Counted from the first letter of the stretch, positions 8,152-19,352 are shown. The stretch: DNA of 64,000 bases from Usitatibacter sp035624355 (GCA_035624355.1 DASPRQ010000033.1:11796-75795); one strand, 5' to 3'. Notes: generated by a model not told the origin, from the letters alone. Program-made: numbers and translations.

Positions 8152-10215
8152 TCACTCTCCCAGCGGCTTCTTCCTGGCCTCGTCGAGCGGGGGAAGCTGC
8201 TTCGCGGGCCGCGGCGGCAGCAGTCCGCTCGCCGGCAGCCCCATCTCGCCCTGGAGGTTGCGGATGTAGTCGTAGCGGTCGCCGGTGACCGCGGAGGCGG
8301 CCTTCTCGTCCTTCAGCACGACCGGCCGCAGGAAGATCATGAGGTTCGTGCGCTTGTGCGTGCGCGAGTCGTACTTGAAGAGCGAGCCCAGGAAAGGGAT
8401 GTTGCCGAGCACCGGCACCTTGTCGACCGAGGACTCCTGGTCGTCCTGGATGAGGCCGCCCAGGACCACGATCTCGCCGTCGTCGACCAGCACCGTCGAT
8501 TCGAGCGAGCGCTTGTTGGTGATGATGTCGGCCGACTGCACGAGCGCCTTGTCCGTGGTCACGCTCGAGACCTCCTGGAAGATCTTGAGCTTCACCGCGC
8601 CCGCCTCGGAGACCTGCGGCGTCACCTGCAGCGTGAGGCCGATGTCCTTGCGCTCGATCGTCTGGAAGGGGGTGACCGCGCTGCCCGCCACCGGCGTGTA
8701 GGTGCCGGTGATGAAGGGCACGTTCTGCCCCACGACGATCTTCGCCTGCTCGTTGTCGAGGGTGAGCACGTTGGGCGTGGACAGCACGTTCGCGTCCGAG
8801 GTGCCCTCGAGGGCGCGCGCGAGGAGCTGCAGGTTGGGGATCGTGACGGGATTGCCGTTCGCGTCCACCAGCCCCGGGATGGTGATCGAGCCCTTGATGA
8901 TGCCGAGGTTGAGGCCCTGGCCGATGTTGGTGAGGGGATTGGCCGCGAGGCCGAGGATGTTCGCGCCGGCGGTGGTGCTGAAGTTGGTGCCGGCGAACAG
9001 CGACTGCCCGTTGCCGATGTTGTGGCCCGCGTTCCATTGCACGCCGAACTCCGAGGCGAGGCCCGTGGTGACCTCGACGATGAGCGCCTCGATGTATACC
9101 TGGGCGCGCCGCTGGTCGAGCGCGTCGATGACGCTGCGCAGGTTGCGGTACACCGGCTCCGGTGCCGAGATGATGATCGAGTTGGTGGGCGGGTACGCCT
9201 GGATCACGGAGGCGGGCGTCGCCGTCGCCGCCCCGGCCGCCGGGGAGGGTGCGCCGCCCGGAGCGCCCTGCATGCCGGCCGGGACGGTGAGGGAAGCCGC
9301 GGCGTGGGAGCCTTCGCCGCCCGCGAGCAATCCCCGGAGCGTGTCGGCGATGCGGGTCGCCTCGGCGTTGCGCAGGAAGACCGTATAGATGTTGCCGCTG
9401 CCCGCGCCGGGCGTGTCCAGCCCCAGGGCGAGCGCCTTGATGTGGTGCATGAGGGGGCCGTTGTCCGCGCGCACCACGAGGCTGTTGGTGCGCGCGTCCA
9501 CCGCGATGGCCGCCTTCGGGAGCGAGCCCGGCGCGTTGGGCGACACGTTCGTTTCGGGCACCACGCGCTGGATCATCTGGGCGATGTCGATGGCGGAGGC
9601 GTTCTGCAGCCGGATGATCTCCACGTCCGACCCCGAGGGACGGTCGATGGACTCGACGATGCGCTGGATGCGCCGCACGTTGGACGCGTAGTCGGTGATG
9701 ACGATCGCGTTGTTGTTGGGATAGGCCGCGATGAAATTGTTGGCGGTCACGAGCGGGCGCAGGACCGGGACGAGCTGCACCGCGTTCTCGTTCTGCAGGA
9801 CGAAGACCTGGGTCACGATGCTGTCGCCCGCCGCGCGGGCCGCCTGCTCGCCCATCGGCACGGCGGAGGACTTGGCCTCGGCCTCGGGGACGATCTTCAC
9901 GAATCCGTCGCCTTCCACCGCGGCGTATCCCTGCACCCGCAGCGCCGAGAGGAGGATCCGGTAGAGCATGTCCTTCGACACCGGGTGGTCGGAGATGATG
10001 TTCACCGTGCCGGTCACGCGCGGGTCGAGGATGAAGTTCTTGCCCGTGTGCTGGCCCACCGTCTTGATGACCGACTGGATGTCGGCGTTCACGAAGTTGA
10101 CGGTGATCTTTTCCTCGTCGGGCGCGCCCGGCGGGGGAGCGGCCGCGGCCAGCAGCGCCGCGAAGGTCAGCGAGGCCAGGGCGCCGCGCGCCACGGCAGT
10201 TAGAAACCTTGTCAC
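8152..10215 (-). CDS. gspD: Type II secretion outer-membrane secretin GspD
   Basis: A 687-residue secretin with an N-terminal signal sequence, an N0 domain (ITVNFVNADIQSVIKTVGQHTGKNF), N1-N3 repeats (LRPLVTANNFIAAYPNNNAIVITD and similar), and the C-terminal secretin domain containing VPVLGNIPFLGSLF. The start is GTG at 10215 with a GGAAAAG ribosome-binding site upstream. About 104 bp separate it from gspC, enough for its own promoter. It forms the outer-membrane pore; no gspS pilotin gene is visible nearby. Confidence 0.96.
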   Translation of the reverse strand: MTRFLTAVARGALASLTFAALLAAAAPPPGAPDEEKITVNFVNADIQSVIKTVGQHTGKNFILDPRVTGTVNIISDHPVSKDMLYRILLSALRVQGYAAVEGDGFVKIVPEAEAKSSAVPMGEQAARAAGDSIVTQVFVLQNENAVQLVPVLRPLVTANNFIAAYPNNNAIVITDYASNVRRIQRIVESIDRPSGSDVEIIRLQNASAIDIAQMIQRVVPETNVSPNAPGSLPKAAIAVDARTNSLVVRADNGPLMHHIKALALGLDTPGAGSGNIYTVFLRNAEATRIADTLRGLLAGGEGSHAAASLTVPAGMQGAPGGAPSPAAGAATATPASVIQAYPPTNSIIISAPEPVYRNLRSVIDALDQRRAQVYIEALIVEVTTGLASEFGVQWNAGHNIGNGQSLFAGTNFSTTAGANILGLAANPLTNIGQGLNLGIIKGSITIPGLVDANGNPVTIPNLQLLARALEGTSDANVLSTPNVLTLDNEQAKIVVGQNVPFITGTYTPVAGSAVTPFQTIERKDIGLTLQVTPQVSEAGAVKLKIFQEVSSVTTDKALVQSADIITNKRSLESTVLVDDGEIVVLGGLIQDDQESSVDKVPVLGNIPFLGSLFKYDSRTHKRTNLMIFLRPVVLKDEKAASAVTGDRYDYIRNLQGEMGLPASGLLPPRPAKQLPPLDEARKKPLGE

Positions 10216-10319
10216 GATTGGTTGCTTTTCCGTTGATTTGCCAGCGTTTTCGCGTGAACCAGTCTACACCAGGGAAACGCCGCGCGCACCCCTGGGAAGG
10301 CCCCGGCGGACCCGCCCTT

Positions 10320-11129
10320 TCAATGGATCTGGTAGCTCAGGTGGACCGTCGCGCTCCCGCGCTGGATCTCGGCCTGGACGGTCGAGAGGCTGCCGAACTG
10401 CTGGTAGAGCCGCGCGAGATCGCCCGTGGAGGCGACCGGCTGGCCGTTGATCTTGCGGATCACGTCGCCGGAGCGCAGCCCGAGCTTGGCGGCGAGGCTC
10501 CCGACGGGGGCCGATTCCATGCGCACGCCGCCCCCGGGCGGCATGACGATCTGGCCCAGGTACTGGAGCTGGCCCGGGTCGCGCAGCGCCTCGTCGAGCT
10601 CGTGGCGCGAGAGGCTGTAGCCGTTCTCGCCCGAGCGCGAGACGTCGAGGCGGAAGCCGCGCGCGGCGGCCGCGGCGCGCGGCGCGGCGGCGCCGGGGCC
10701 GCGGGTCGCGAGGTCGATGCGGCTCCGCACGCCCCCGCGGGAGACGATCACGTGGTCGGGGTCCACCTCGGCGAGCGTCGTGCCGGGGGTCACCTCGCCC
10801 CCGATGAAGACCGAGATGTCCCTGCCCGCGCGCGGGGCGAAGATCGCCGAGGCGGCGACCCCGGGCGTGGGCGCGACCACGCCCTTGAGGACGAGGCCGT
10901 CGGCGGTCGACGAGGCGCCGGGCGCGGACGCGCCGAAGAGGCGGGCGATCGCGGCGAGGTCCACCTCGGCGGCGGGCTGCGCACGGGCCGAGGGCGCCGC
11001 CCCGGGCAGCGCCAGCTTCCACGTCCAGTGCGCGAGCTGCCAGGCGAGGACGAGGGTGAGCGCCACGACGAGCGCGGTGCCGAAGGCGCCGTCCTTCCCG
11101 GGCGGATGGGCGGGGGCGGGAATGGCCAT
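10320..11129 (-). CDS. gspC: Type II secretion protein C (GspC)
   Basis: A 269-residue bitopic protein: an N-terminal membrane helix (about residues 17-37), a homology-region domain that binds GspD N0 (FGASAP ... LVLKGVV), and a C-terminal PDZ-like domain (VGSLAAKLGLRSGDVIRKINGQPV). GspC couples the inner-membrane platform to the secretin and is implicated in substrate recognition. It begins 9 bp after the solute-binding protein gene, so the two could share a transcript. Confidence 0.94.
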   Translation of the reverse strand: MAIPAPAHPPGKDGAFGTALVVALTLVLAWQLAHWTWKLALPGAAPSARAQPAAEVDLAAIARLFGASAPGASSTADGLVLKGVVAPTPGVAASAIFAPRAGRDISVFIGGEVTPGTTLAEVDPDHVIVSRGGVRSRIDLATRGPGAAAPRAAAAARGFRLDVSRSGENGYSLSRHELDEALRDPGQLQYLGQIVMPPGGGVRMESAPVGSLAAKLGLRSGDVIRKINGQPVASTGDLARLYQQFGSLSTVQAEIQRGSATVHLSYQIH

Positions 11130-11138
11130 GACGTGATG

Positions 11139-12992
11139 TTAGCGCCGTTCGGCCGCGCGGCGGGCGGGATCGACGTCGAGGTATTTCCAGGGCTCGATCG
11201 CGAAGGGGTGCTTCTTGTAGTTGAGGAGCCAGGGCTGCACGAGCACGGTCTGCGCCTTGTAGGTCTCCACCATCCAGGGAACGTAGACGAGAACCAGCTT
11301 CACCATGCGCGTGTAGAGCGCGTCGCGCTCCGGGCCCGGCGGCATGCGGCGCGCCCGCTCGTAGAGCGCGTTGAACTCGGGCAGGTCGAACATCGCGTAG
11401 TTGGCCTGGCCGATCGAGCCGCGCCAGAACAGCTGCAGGAAGTCGTCGCCGTCGGGGTAGTCGGCGATCCACCCGTAGCTGAAGGACTGGACCTTGCCCA
11501 CGCGGGCGTCGTTGCGCAGGTCCGGCAGCTTCTCGACCTTGTTGAAGGTCACGCGGATGCCGATGTCGTCCATGGAGCGCTTCCACAGCTCGTTCCTGTG
11601 GCGCTCGCGCTGCGTGGGATACCACGCGTGGTCGAAGCTGAGCGGCGTGCCGTCGGGGTTCTCGCGGTAGCCGTCGCCGTCGCGGTCCACGTAGCCGTAG
11701 AGGTCGAGGAGCGCCTTCGCCTTCGCCGGATCGTACTCGAGCGTGGGGCTGCGGAAATGCGGGTCGTAGCCCGCCACCGACGGCGGCAGCGGCGACTGGG
11801 CGCGCACCGACTGGTGCTTGTCGAGGATCGAGATCTCGTCGTCGATCCGGAAGCCGAGGCAGATGGCGCGGCGCAGCGCCACGCGCTCCGGGCTGTACCC
11901 GCCGAGCGGATTGGGGCGCCCGTCGACCGTGGTCAGCATGTTGAACGTCGTGTACGTGGTGTACGCGATCTCGTCGGGCGTGGCGCGGACGCCCTTCCTC
12001 GCCAGGTTGGGCGCGAGCTTCCCGCCCGGCATCGCGACGTCGGCGAACTCCTCGGGCAGGGGGCGCAGGTAGTCGTGCTCCCCGCCCAGGAAGGCGAGCC
12101 AGCGCGGCTGGGCCTCGTCCACGATGTCCACCTCGATGCGGCCGACGATCGGCAGGCGCTTGCCGCGCAGGCTCGCGGCGATCTCGCGCGAGCGCGGGTC
12201 GTCGTGGCCGACGCTCTCGAACACGTCCTCGCGATAGCCCGGGTTCGCTTCCAGCACCAGGCGCGAGCCGCGCACCCACTGCGCGAGCCGGTACGGCCCG
12301 GTGCCCACCGGATGGGAGCGGATGTCGTCGCCGTAGCGCTCGACCACCTCGCGGGCGAGCGCCGCGGTGGCGGGCATGGCGAGCACGTAGCCGAAATCGA
12401 AGTCGGTGTCGTCGAGCTCGATGCGCAGCGTGTAGCGGTCGAGCGCCCGCAGGCCCTCGACGGGGCGGTCGTAGTCGAAGTGCCCGGTCTTCAGCGCCTC
12501 CTGCCGCAGCGCATCCGCCCCGCGGATCTTGCCCTCCACGAGGAACAGCCACTGGCTCTTGAGCTTCGGGTCGAGGAGGCGCTCGATCGAGTAGACGTAG
12601 TCCTGCGCGACGAGCTCGCGCGGCTTGCCGCCGAAGGCCGGGTCGGGCGTGAAGTAGATGCCCGGCTTCACGCGCAGGGTGTACACGCGGCCGTCCGCGC
12701 TCACCTCGGGCAGCGCGACCGCGGCGCGCGGCTTGAGCAACGCCGGCCGGGCGAGGTAGTCGTACTCGAGCAGGGCGTCGAAGATGTTGTCGCTGATGCC
12801 GTCCGTGGCCTCGTCGCTCTGGGCCTGGGGATCGAACCCGCTCTCTGCGCTCGGATAGGCCACGCGCACCGTCTTGGCCATGTCCGCCGCGCCCGCCGCG
12901 GTGGCGAGGGCGAGCGCAAGCACGAGGCCGGCCAGGGACCTCGGGACCGCCGATGGGGGCCGGGGGACGCGATCGCTGTTCGGGAGGGTCAT
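11139..12992 (-). CDS. Family 5 (peptide-type) solute-binding protein, orphan
   Basis: About 617 residues with a signal peptide (PRSLAGLVLALALATAAGA) and the SBP_bac_5 fold: KTVRVAYPSAESGFDPQ at the start, VGTGPYRLAQWVRGSRLVLE in the middle and PAKAKALLDLYGYVDRDGDGY near the C-terminus. Such proteins bind oligopeptides or related solutes in the periplasm for an ABC importer. No permease or ATPase gene lies next to it, so the transporter partner is unknown. ATG 12992 was chosen because it places the signal peptide near the N-terminus; the frame is open to 13046 and no strong ribosome-binding site decides it. Confidence 0.87.
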   Translation of the reverse strand: MTLPNSDRVPRPPSAVPRSLAGLVLALALATAAGAADMAKTVRVAYPSAESGFDPQAQSDEATDGISDNIFDALLEYDYLARPALLKPRAAVALPEVSADGRVYTLRVKPGIYFTPDPAFGGKPRELVAQDYVYSIERLLDPKLKSQWLFLVEGKIRGADALRQEALKTGHFDYDRPVEGLRALDRYTLRIELDDTDFDFGYVLAMPATAALAREVVERYGDDIRSHPVGTGPYRLAQWVRGSRLVLEANPGYREDVFESVGHDDPRSREIAASLRGKRLPIVGRIEVDIVDEAQPRWLAFLGGEHDYLRPLPEEFADVAMPGGKLAPNLARKGVRATPDEIAYTTYTTFNMLTTVDGRPNPLGGYSPERVALRRAICLGFRIDDEISILDKHQSVRAQSPLPPSVAGYDPHFRSPTLEYDPAKAKALLDLYGYVDRDGDGYRENPDGTPLSFDHAWYPTQRERHRNELWKRSMDDIGIRVTFNKVEKLPDLRNDARVGKVQSFSYGWIADYPDGDDFLQLFWRGSIGQANYAMFDLPEFNALYERARRMPPGPERDALYTRMVKLVLVYVPWMVETYKAQTVLVQPWLLNYKKHPFAIEPWKYLDVDPARRAAERR

Positions 12993-13097
12993 CCAGGCTG
13001 CGGGGCTTGCGTCGCCCATGATCGCCGCCGCGCGCGCGATGCGCAACGCCTCCCGGCGTCTCCGGACGCCTCGCCGCGCTCGCGCGGAGGCCGAACG

Positions 13098-13550
13098 CTA
13101 GTGCAGCGTGTGCGCCGGAGCGGGAGGCTCGTCCGGAGCCGCCGCCTCGCCGAGGAGCGAGGCGTGGTGCACCACCATGCGCCAGCCGCCCTCGGTGAGC
13201 TCGTACACGTTGGTCGCGTGGACCGATCCCGATGCGCCGCCCCCGGCCGGCGCCAGGCTTTCCACGAGCGAATGCACGGCCACCGTCGGGCCGTCGAAGC
13301 GGTGCGTCTCGGAAACCTGGATCCGCACCTGGGAGCCGCCGGCGAAGATCTGGCCCCAGCTCTCGCGCACCGCCTCGAAGCCCACGAGGCGCGGGCCCTG
13401 CGGATGCACGCAGACCACGTCGTCGGCCTCGGCCCACACCGCCATCATCGCCGCGAGGTCGCCGCGCTCGAACGCGTCGTAGAAGGCGTTCTCGGCGTCG
13501 TCCGGCGTGGGGTAGAGCCTGCTGCGACTGGCGGGGCGCGCGGTCTTCAT
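13098..13550 (-). CDS. NTF2-fold / SnoaL-like protein
   Basis: A 150-residue cytoplasmic protein of the NTF2-like superfamily (SnoaL/DUF4440 type): DAENAFYDAFERGDLAAMMA, VVCVHPQGPRLVGFEAVRESW and WRMVVHHASLL match the family's helix, rim loop and final strand. Members range from isomerases and hydrolases to plain binding proteins, so no reaction is assigned. It lies divergent to the molybdenum hydroxylase genes and 105 bp upstream of the solute-binding protein gene. Confidence 0.82.
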   Translation of the reverse strand: MKTARPASRSRLYPTPDDAENAFYDAFERGDLAAMMAVWAEADDVVCVHPQGPRLVGFEAVRESWGQIFAGGSQVRIQVSETHRFDGPTVAVHSLVESLAPAGGGASGSVHATNVYELTEGGWRMVVHHASLLGEAAAPDEPPAPAHTLH

Positions 13551-13620
13551 CGGCGCGAGAGCTTACCGGAATTTTGCTTTATATTCCCCGATTCCTCCCC
13601 GCATTCCAACGGGTGCTTCC
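13551..13620. promoter_or_regulatory. Divergent intergenic promoter region
   Basis: The 70 bp between the divergent NTF2-like gene and the molybdenum hydroxylase gene holds an unusually A+T-rich patch. On the plus strand TATATT at 13580-13585 is a plausible -10. On the minus strand the same patch reads AATATAAAG with TTGGAA about 18 bp upstream. No good plus-strand -35 is visible. The assignment is by eye. Confidence 0.4.
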
Positions 13621-14094
13621 ATGGTCAAGTTCTTCGTGAACGGCGAGCCCGTCGACTTCCGCGCCGACCCCGACACGCCGCTGCTCTGGGCGCTTCGCGA
13701 CCAGCTCGGCTTCACGGGCGCCAAGTTCGGCTGCGGCGCCGGCCTGTGCGGCGCCTGCACGGTGCACGTGGACGGCGCGGCGACGCGCTCGTGCATCACG
13801 CCGGTCGGCTCCCTGCAAGGCAAGCGCGTGGTCACGATCGAGGGCATCGGCAACACCTCGCGCGCCCGCGTGGCGGAGGCGGTGCACGCGGCGTGGATCG
13901 ACAAGGACGTGGTCCAGTGCGGCTATTGCCAGCCGGGCCAGGTGATGTCGGCGATCGCCCTGCTCTCGAAGAATCCCCATCCCACCGACGCGCAGATCGA
14001 GGAGGCGATGAATGGGAACCTGTGCCGCTGCGGCACGTACCAGCGCGTGCGCGAGGCGGTCCGCAGCGCCGCGGCCGCGCTGCGCAAGGCCTGA
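13621..14094 (+). CDS. Molybdenum hydroxylase 2Fe-2S subunit (IorA-like)
   Basis: A 157-residue electron-transfer subunit with two [2Fe-2S] clusters. The plant-type ferredoxin cluster uses C38, C43, C46 and C58 (GCGAGLCGACTVHV). The second cluster uses C100, C103 (QCGYCQPGQ), C135 and C137 (NLCRCGTY). This is the small subunit of isoquinoline 1-oxidoreductase / aldehyde dehydrogenase-type enzymes of the xanthine dehydrogenase superfamily. It is 9 bp upstream of the molybdopterin subunit. The substrate cannot be told from sequence. Confidence 0.93.
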   Translation: MVKFFVNGEPVDFRADPDTPLLWALRDQLGFTGAKFGCGAGLCGACTVHVDGAATRSCITPVGSLQGKRVVTIEGIGNTSRARVAEAVHAAWIDKDVVQCGYCQPGQVMSAIALLSKNPHPTDAQIEEAMNGNLCRCGTYQRVREAVRSAAAALRKA

Positions 14095-14103
14095 GGAGGC
14101 GCC

Positions 14104-16260
<2,157 letters not shown>

Positions 16261-16363
16261 GCGGGCCGGCATTGAACTTGCATCGATTGGGCCGCACGTC
16301 GGAAGCCCGCGGAACGGCCGGTTCCGCGCGCAGTCGTATCGGGGAAGGATCCGGGGAGGGCGC

Positions 16364-16531
16364 ATGCCGAGACTCGCCCAGGGTTGGCACAAGATCCTCT
16401 GGAGAATCGTCACGAACCCGACGGTCGAGGTGGTCGTCGCGATCGTGGTCGTGCTCATTTCGGCCTGGATCGTGATCCAGACCGAGACCGAGCAGCGCAG
16501 CACCCCGTTTCCCGTGATCTTCCACCGCTAG
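16364..16531 (+). CDS. Small single-pass membrane protein, unknown
   Basis: A 55-residue reading frame (ATG 16364) with a GGGGAGGG ribosome-binding site just upstream. It has a basic amphipathic N-terminus (MPRLAQGWHKILWRIV), one strongly hydrophobic helix (about residues 22-42, VEVVVAIVVVLISAWIVI) and a short polar tail. The charge pattern predicts N-in topology. It lies in the gap between the molybdopterin subunit and xdhC. I do not recognise the family. It could anchor or donate electrons to the exported hydroxylase, but that is inference from position. Confidence 0.65.
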   Translation: MPRLAQGWHKILWRIVTNPTVEVVVAIVVVLISAWIVIQTETEQRSTPFPVIFHR

Positions 16532-16546
16532 GAGTAAGATCCGATC

Positions 16547-17524
16547 ATGCAAAGCCTCGACCTCGACGTGCTCAAGCGGGCGCTGGAGTGGCGGCGCGCC
16601 GGCCGGAAGGTGTGGCTGATCACCGTCGCGCAGACTTTCGGCGCGAGCCCCCGTCCGCCCGGGTCGCTGGCCGCGATCCGCGAGGACGGCATTCTCCTGG
16701 GCTCCGTGTCCGGCGGATGCATCGAGGACGACCTCGTGCGCCGGCGCGAGGAGTACCGGGGACGCAAGCCCCAGTTCAAGTCCTATGGCGTGACCGCCGA
16801 GGACGCGCGCCGCTTCGGCCTGCCCTGCGGCGGTCAGCTCGAGGTGATCGTCGAGCCCGGCGTGGAGCCGGCCGAGTACGAGGCGATCCTCGAGCGCATC
16901 GGCGCCGGGCGCATCGTCGCGCGTCACGTGGACCTCGAGAGCGGCGCCTGGAGCCTCGAGCCGGCGAGCCCCCGCGACGAGTGCGTTCGCACCGCCTCGC
17001 GCTTCACCAGCATCCACGGCCCGCGCTGGCGGATGCTCGTGATCGGCGCCTCGGAGATCGCCCACTATCTCGCGGAAATGGCGGCGACGGTGGACTTCCA
17101 GGTGTCCGTGTGCGATCCGCGCGAGGAATACCGCGGCGCCTGGCGCGCGACGAGCGCGCAGTGGATCGACGGCATGCCGGACGACGCCGTCGTCGCCTTC
17201 CGTCCCGACGGCCACAGCGTGATCCTCACCGTTTCGCACGATCCGAAGCTCGACGACATGGCGCTGCTCGAAGCCCTGAAGAGCGACGCCTTCTACGTGG
17301 GCGCCGTGGGATCGGCGCGCACCAACGCGGAGCGGCGCAAGCGCCTCGCGGACTTCGACCTCACCGCCCAGCAGGTCGCGCGCCTGCGCGGGCCCGTGGG
17401 ACTTTCCATCGGGTCGCGCACGCCGCCGGAGATCGCGGTGGCCATCCTCGCGGACCTGATCGCCTCGCGCAACGGCATCATCCTCGAGAAGAGCGCCGGC
17501 GAGGCCGCCCGCCTGCGGGCGTAG
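16547..17524 (+). CDS. xdhC: XdhC/CoxI family molybdenum cofactor insertion protein
   Basis: A 325-residue protein. The N-terminal XdhC_CoxI domain carries PPGSLAAIREDGILLGSVSGGCIEDDL. The C-terminal Rossmann domain has VIGASEIAHYLAEMA and GAVGSARTNAERRKRL. XdhC proteins bind molybdenum cofactor, help add the terminal sulfido ligand and deliver it to xanthine dehydrogenase-family enzymes, here the adjacent IorAB-like pair. A TAGGAGT site lies 5' of ATG 16547. Confidence 0.92.
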   Translation: MQSLDLDVLKRALEWRRAGRKVWLITVAQTFGASPRPPGSLAAIREDGILLGSVSGGCIEDDLVRRREEYRGRKPQFKSYGVTAEDARRFGLPCGGQLEVIVEPGVEPAEYEAILERIGAGRIVARHVDLESGAWSLEPASPRDECVRTASRFTSIHGPRWRMLVIGASEIAHYLAEMAATVDFQVSVCDPREEYRGAWRATSAQWIDGMPDDAVVAFRPDGHSVILTVSHDPKLDDMALLEALKSDAFYVGAVGSARTNAERRKRLADFDLTAQQVARLRGPVGLSIGSRTPPEIAVAILADLIASRNGIILEKSAGEAARLRA

Positions 17525-17549
17525 CGCGGCCCGAAAGCGGCGCGCGCCG

Positions 17550-18179
17550 ATGGACATCCGCGGCCTGCTGCTGTGCGGCGGGCGCGCGGCCCGATTCGGT
17601 TCCGACAAGCTGCTCGCCGTGGTCCCGGGCCAGGAGCCCGCGGGCCCGATCGCCGCGCGCGCGGCGCGCAGTCTTCTCGAAGGCGCGGGCAACGCGCACG
17701 CGATCGTGCCCACGGGGGCGTCGTCCCTGCGCTCCGTCCTCGAGGAGGCCGGCTGCGCGGTCCTCGAATCGGACCGCACGTCTGAGGGCATGGGGGCGAG
17801 CCTCGCGGCGCTCGTCGCGGCGAACGAGCGCGCCGACGGGTGGATCGTGGCCCTGGGCGACATGCCGCTCGCGAATCCCGCCACCATCGCGGCCGTGCGC
17901 CGGGCCCTCGAGGAAGGCGCGCTGCTCGCGGCACCCGTCTCGGCGGAGACGGGCGCGCGCGGACATCCGGTCGGATTCGCGGCGCCGCTTCGTGCGGAGC
18001 TCCTCGCGCTCGCGGGCGACGCGGGGGCGCGCTCCGTGGTCGAGCGGCACCGCGGGAGCCTGCAGGCCCTTCCCACGGACGATCCCGGGATCTTCCTCGA
18101 CCTGGACACGCCCGCGCAGCTCGAGGCGCTGCGCGAGGCGGGATCGCAGCGCATTTCCGGCGCCGCCGCGAAAAGGTAA
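17550..18179 (+). CDS. MobA/MocA-like molybdopterin nucleotidyltransferase
   Basis: A 209-residue protein with the NTP-transferase signature LLLCGGRAARFGSDKLL at residues 6-22 and the metal-binding ALGDMPLANP. A following xdhC makes it most likely a MocA-type CTP:molybdopterin cytidylyltransferase, which makes the MCD form of the cofactor used by xanthine dehydrogenase-family enzymes. The GTP-dependent MobA alternative cannot be excluded without structure-level comparison. It is 25 bp downstream of xdhC. Confidence 0.85.
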   Translation: MDIRGLLLCGGRAARFGSDKLLAVVPGQEPAGPIAARAARSLLEGAGNAHAIVPTGASSLRSVLEEAGCAVLESDRTSEGMGASLAALVAANERADGWIVALGDMPLANPATIAAVRRALEEGALLAAPVSAETGARGHPVGFAAPLRAELLALAGDAGARSVVERHRGSLQALPTDDPGIFLDLDTPAQLEALREAGSQRISGAAAKR

Positions 18180-18193
18180 TCTCGGCTTTTCGC
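18168..18193. repeat. 8-bp inverted repeat over the mocA-like stop codon
   Basis: GCGAAAAG at 18168-18175 and CTTTTCGC at 18186-18193 are perfect complements with a 10-nt loop containing the TAA stop (18177-18179). There is no trailing T-run, so termination would be weak at best. It may separate the cofactor module from the alcohol dehydrogenase transcript. Confidence 0.4.
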
Positions 18194-18209
18194 TGCGAAG
18201 GACGAGCCG

Positions 18210-19334
18210 ATGCGCACCCGCGGTGCCGTGCTGAACGCCATGGGCGTCGAGCCGCCCTACGACCGGACGAAGCCGCTCGCCATCGACGAGGTCGAGCTGC
18301 AGCCGCCCGGGCGGGGCGAGGTGCTGGTGCGGATCGCGGCCGCCGGGCTGTGCCATTCGGACCTCTCGGTGATCAACGGCGACCGCCCGCGCCCCACGCC
18401 GATGCTGCTCGGGCACGAGGCTGCGGGAGTCGTGGAGGCGCTGGGCGACGGAATCGCGGACCTCGGCGTGGGGGACCACGTCGTGCTGGTCTTCGTTCCG
18501 AGCTGCGGCCATTGCCTGCCGTGCGCCGAAGGGCGCCCCGCGCTGTGCGCGCCGGGCGCGGCGGCCAACGGCGCGGGAACGCTCCTCGGCGGACACCGGC
18601 GCATCTTCCGCGGCGGCACGGCGATCAATCACCACATGGGCTGCTCGGCCTTCGCGCAGCACGCGGTGGTCTCGCGTCACTCGCTGGTGAAGGTCGATCC
18701 GGACCTGCCGCTCGAGGAGGCGGCGCTCTTCGGCTGCGCGGTGCTCACGGGCGTGGGCGCCGTGGCGAACACGGCGAAGGTCCCGATGGGAGCGACGGTC
18801 GCGATCGTGGGGCTGGGCGGCGTGGGGCTCGCCGCGCTCATCGGAGCGCTCGCCTGCGGGGCGAGCCGCGTGCTCGCCGTGGACCTCGCCGCCGACAAGC
18901 GCGAGCGGGCGAAGTCCCTCGGCGCGACCGACGCCTTCGATGCGGGCGTCCCCGGAGCGGTCGAGGCGATCCGCGAGGCGACCGGGGGCGGCGTCGATTT
19001 CGCGCTCGAGTTCGCGGGCTCGGTGAAGGCGATGGACCTCGCCTACCGCATCACGCGCCGCGGCGGCACGACGGTGACGGCGGGCCTGCCGCCCCCGGAC
19101 GCGACCTTCGCCTTGCCCCAGACGCACCTCGTCGCCGAGGAGCGCACCGTGAAGGGCAGCTACATCGGGACCTGCGTGCCCGCGCGCGACCTTCCGCGCT
19201 ACGTCGCGCTCTACCGCGAGGGGCGCCTGCCGGTGGACAGGCTGCTCACGCACCGCCTCGCCCTCGACGACATCAACGCGGGCTTCGAGCGGCTGCGCAC
19301 GGGCCAGGCGGTCCGGCAGGTGGTGGTGTTCTAG
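18210..19334 (+). CDS. Zinc-dependent alcohol dehydrogenase
   Basis: A 374-residue medium-chain dehydrogenase/reductase. Catalytic zinc ligands are C48 (GLCHSD), H69 with E70 (GHEAAG) and C176 (FGCAVLTG). The structural zinc lobe has C99, C102, C105 and C113. The NAD-binding motif is GLGGVG at 201-206. The overall shape is class III-like, but the glutathione-binding pattern was not tested, so it may be a general alcohol dehydrogenase. An AAGGACGAG site precedes ATG 18210. It follows the molybdenum hydroxylase module; an alcohol-to-aldehyde-to-acid route with that enzyme is possible but unproven. Confidence 0.9.
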   Translation: MRTRGAVLNAMGVEPPYDRTKPLAIDEVELQPPGRGEVLVRIAAAGLCHSDLSVINGDRPRPTPMLLGHEAAGVVEALGDGIADLGVGDHVVLVFVPSCGHCLPCAEGRPALCAPGAAANGAGTLLGGHRRIFRGGTAINHHMGCSAFAQHAVVSRHSLVKVDPDLPLEEAALFGCAVLTGVGAVANTAKVPMGATVAIVGLGGVGLAALIGALACGASRVLAVDLAADKRERAKSLGATDAFDAGVPGAVEAIREATGGGVDFALEFAGSVKAMDLAYRITRRGGTTVTAGLPPPDATFALPQTHLVAEERTVKGSYIGTCVPARDLPRYVALYREGRLPVDRLLTHRLALDDINAGFERLRTGQAVRQVVVF

Positions 19335-19352
19335 GCTTCGGGCACGCAGCGC

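Noticed and set aside
6580..10203. Plus-strand open frame of about 1,200 codons opposite gspE and gspD
   Set aside because: Antisense to two strongly supported secretion genes and low complexity, so not a gene.
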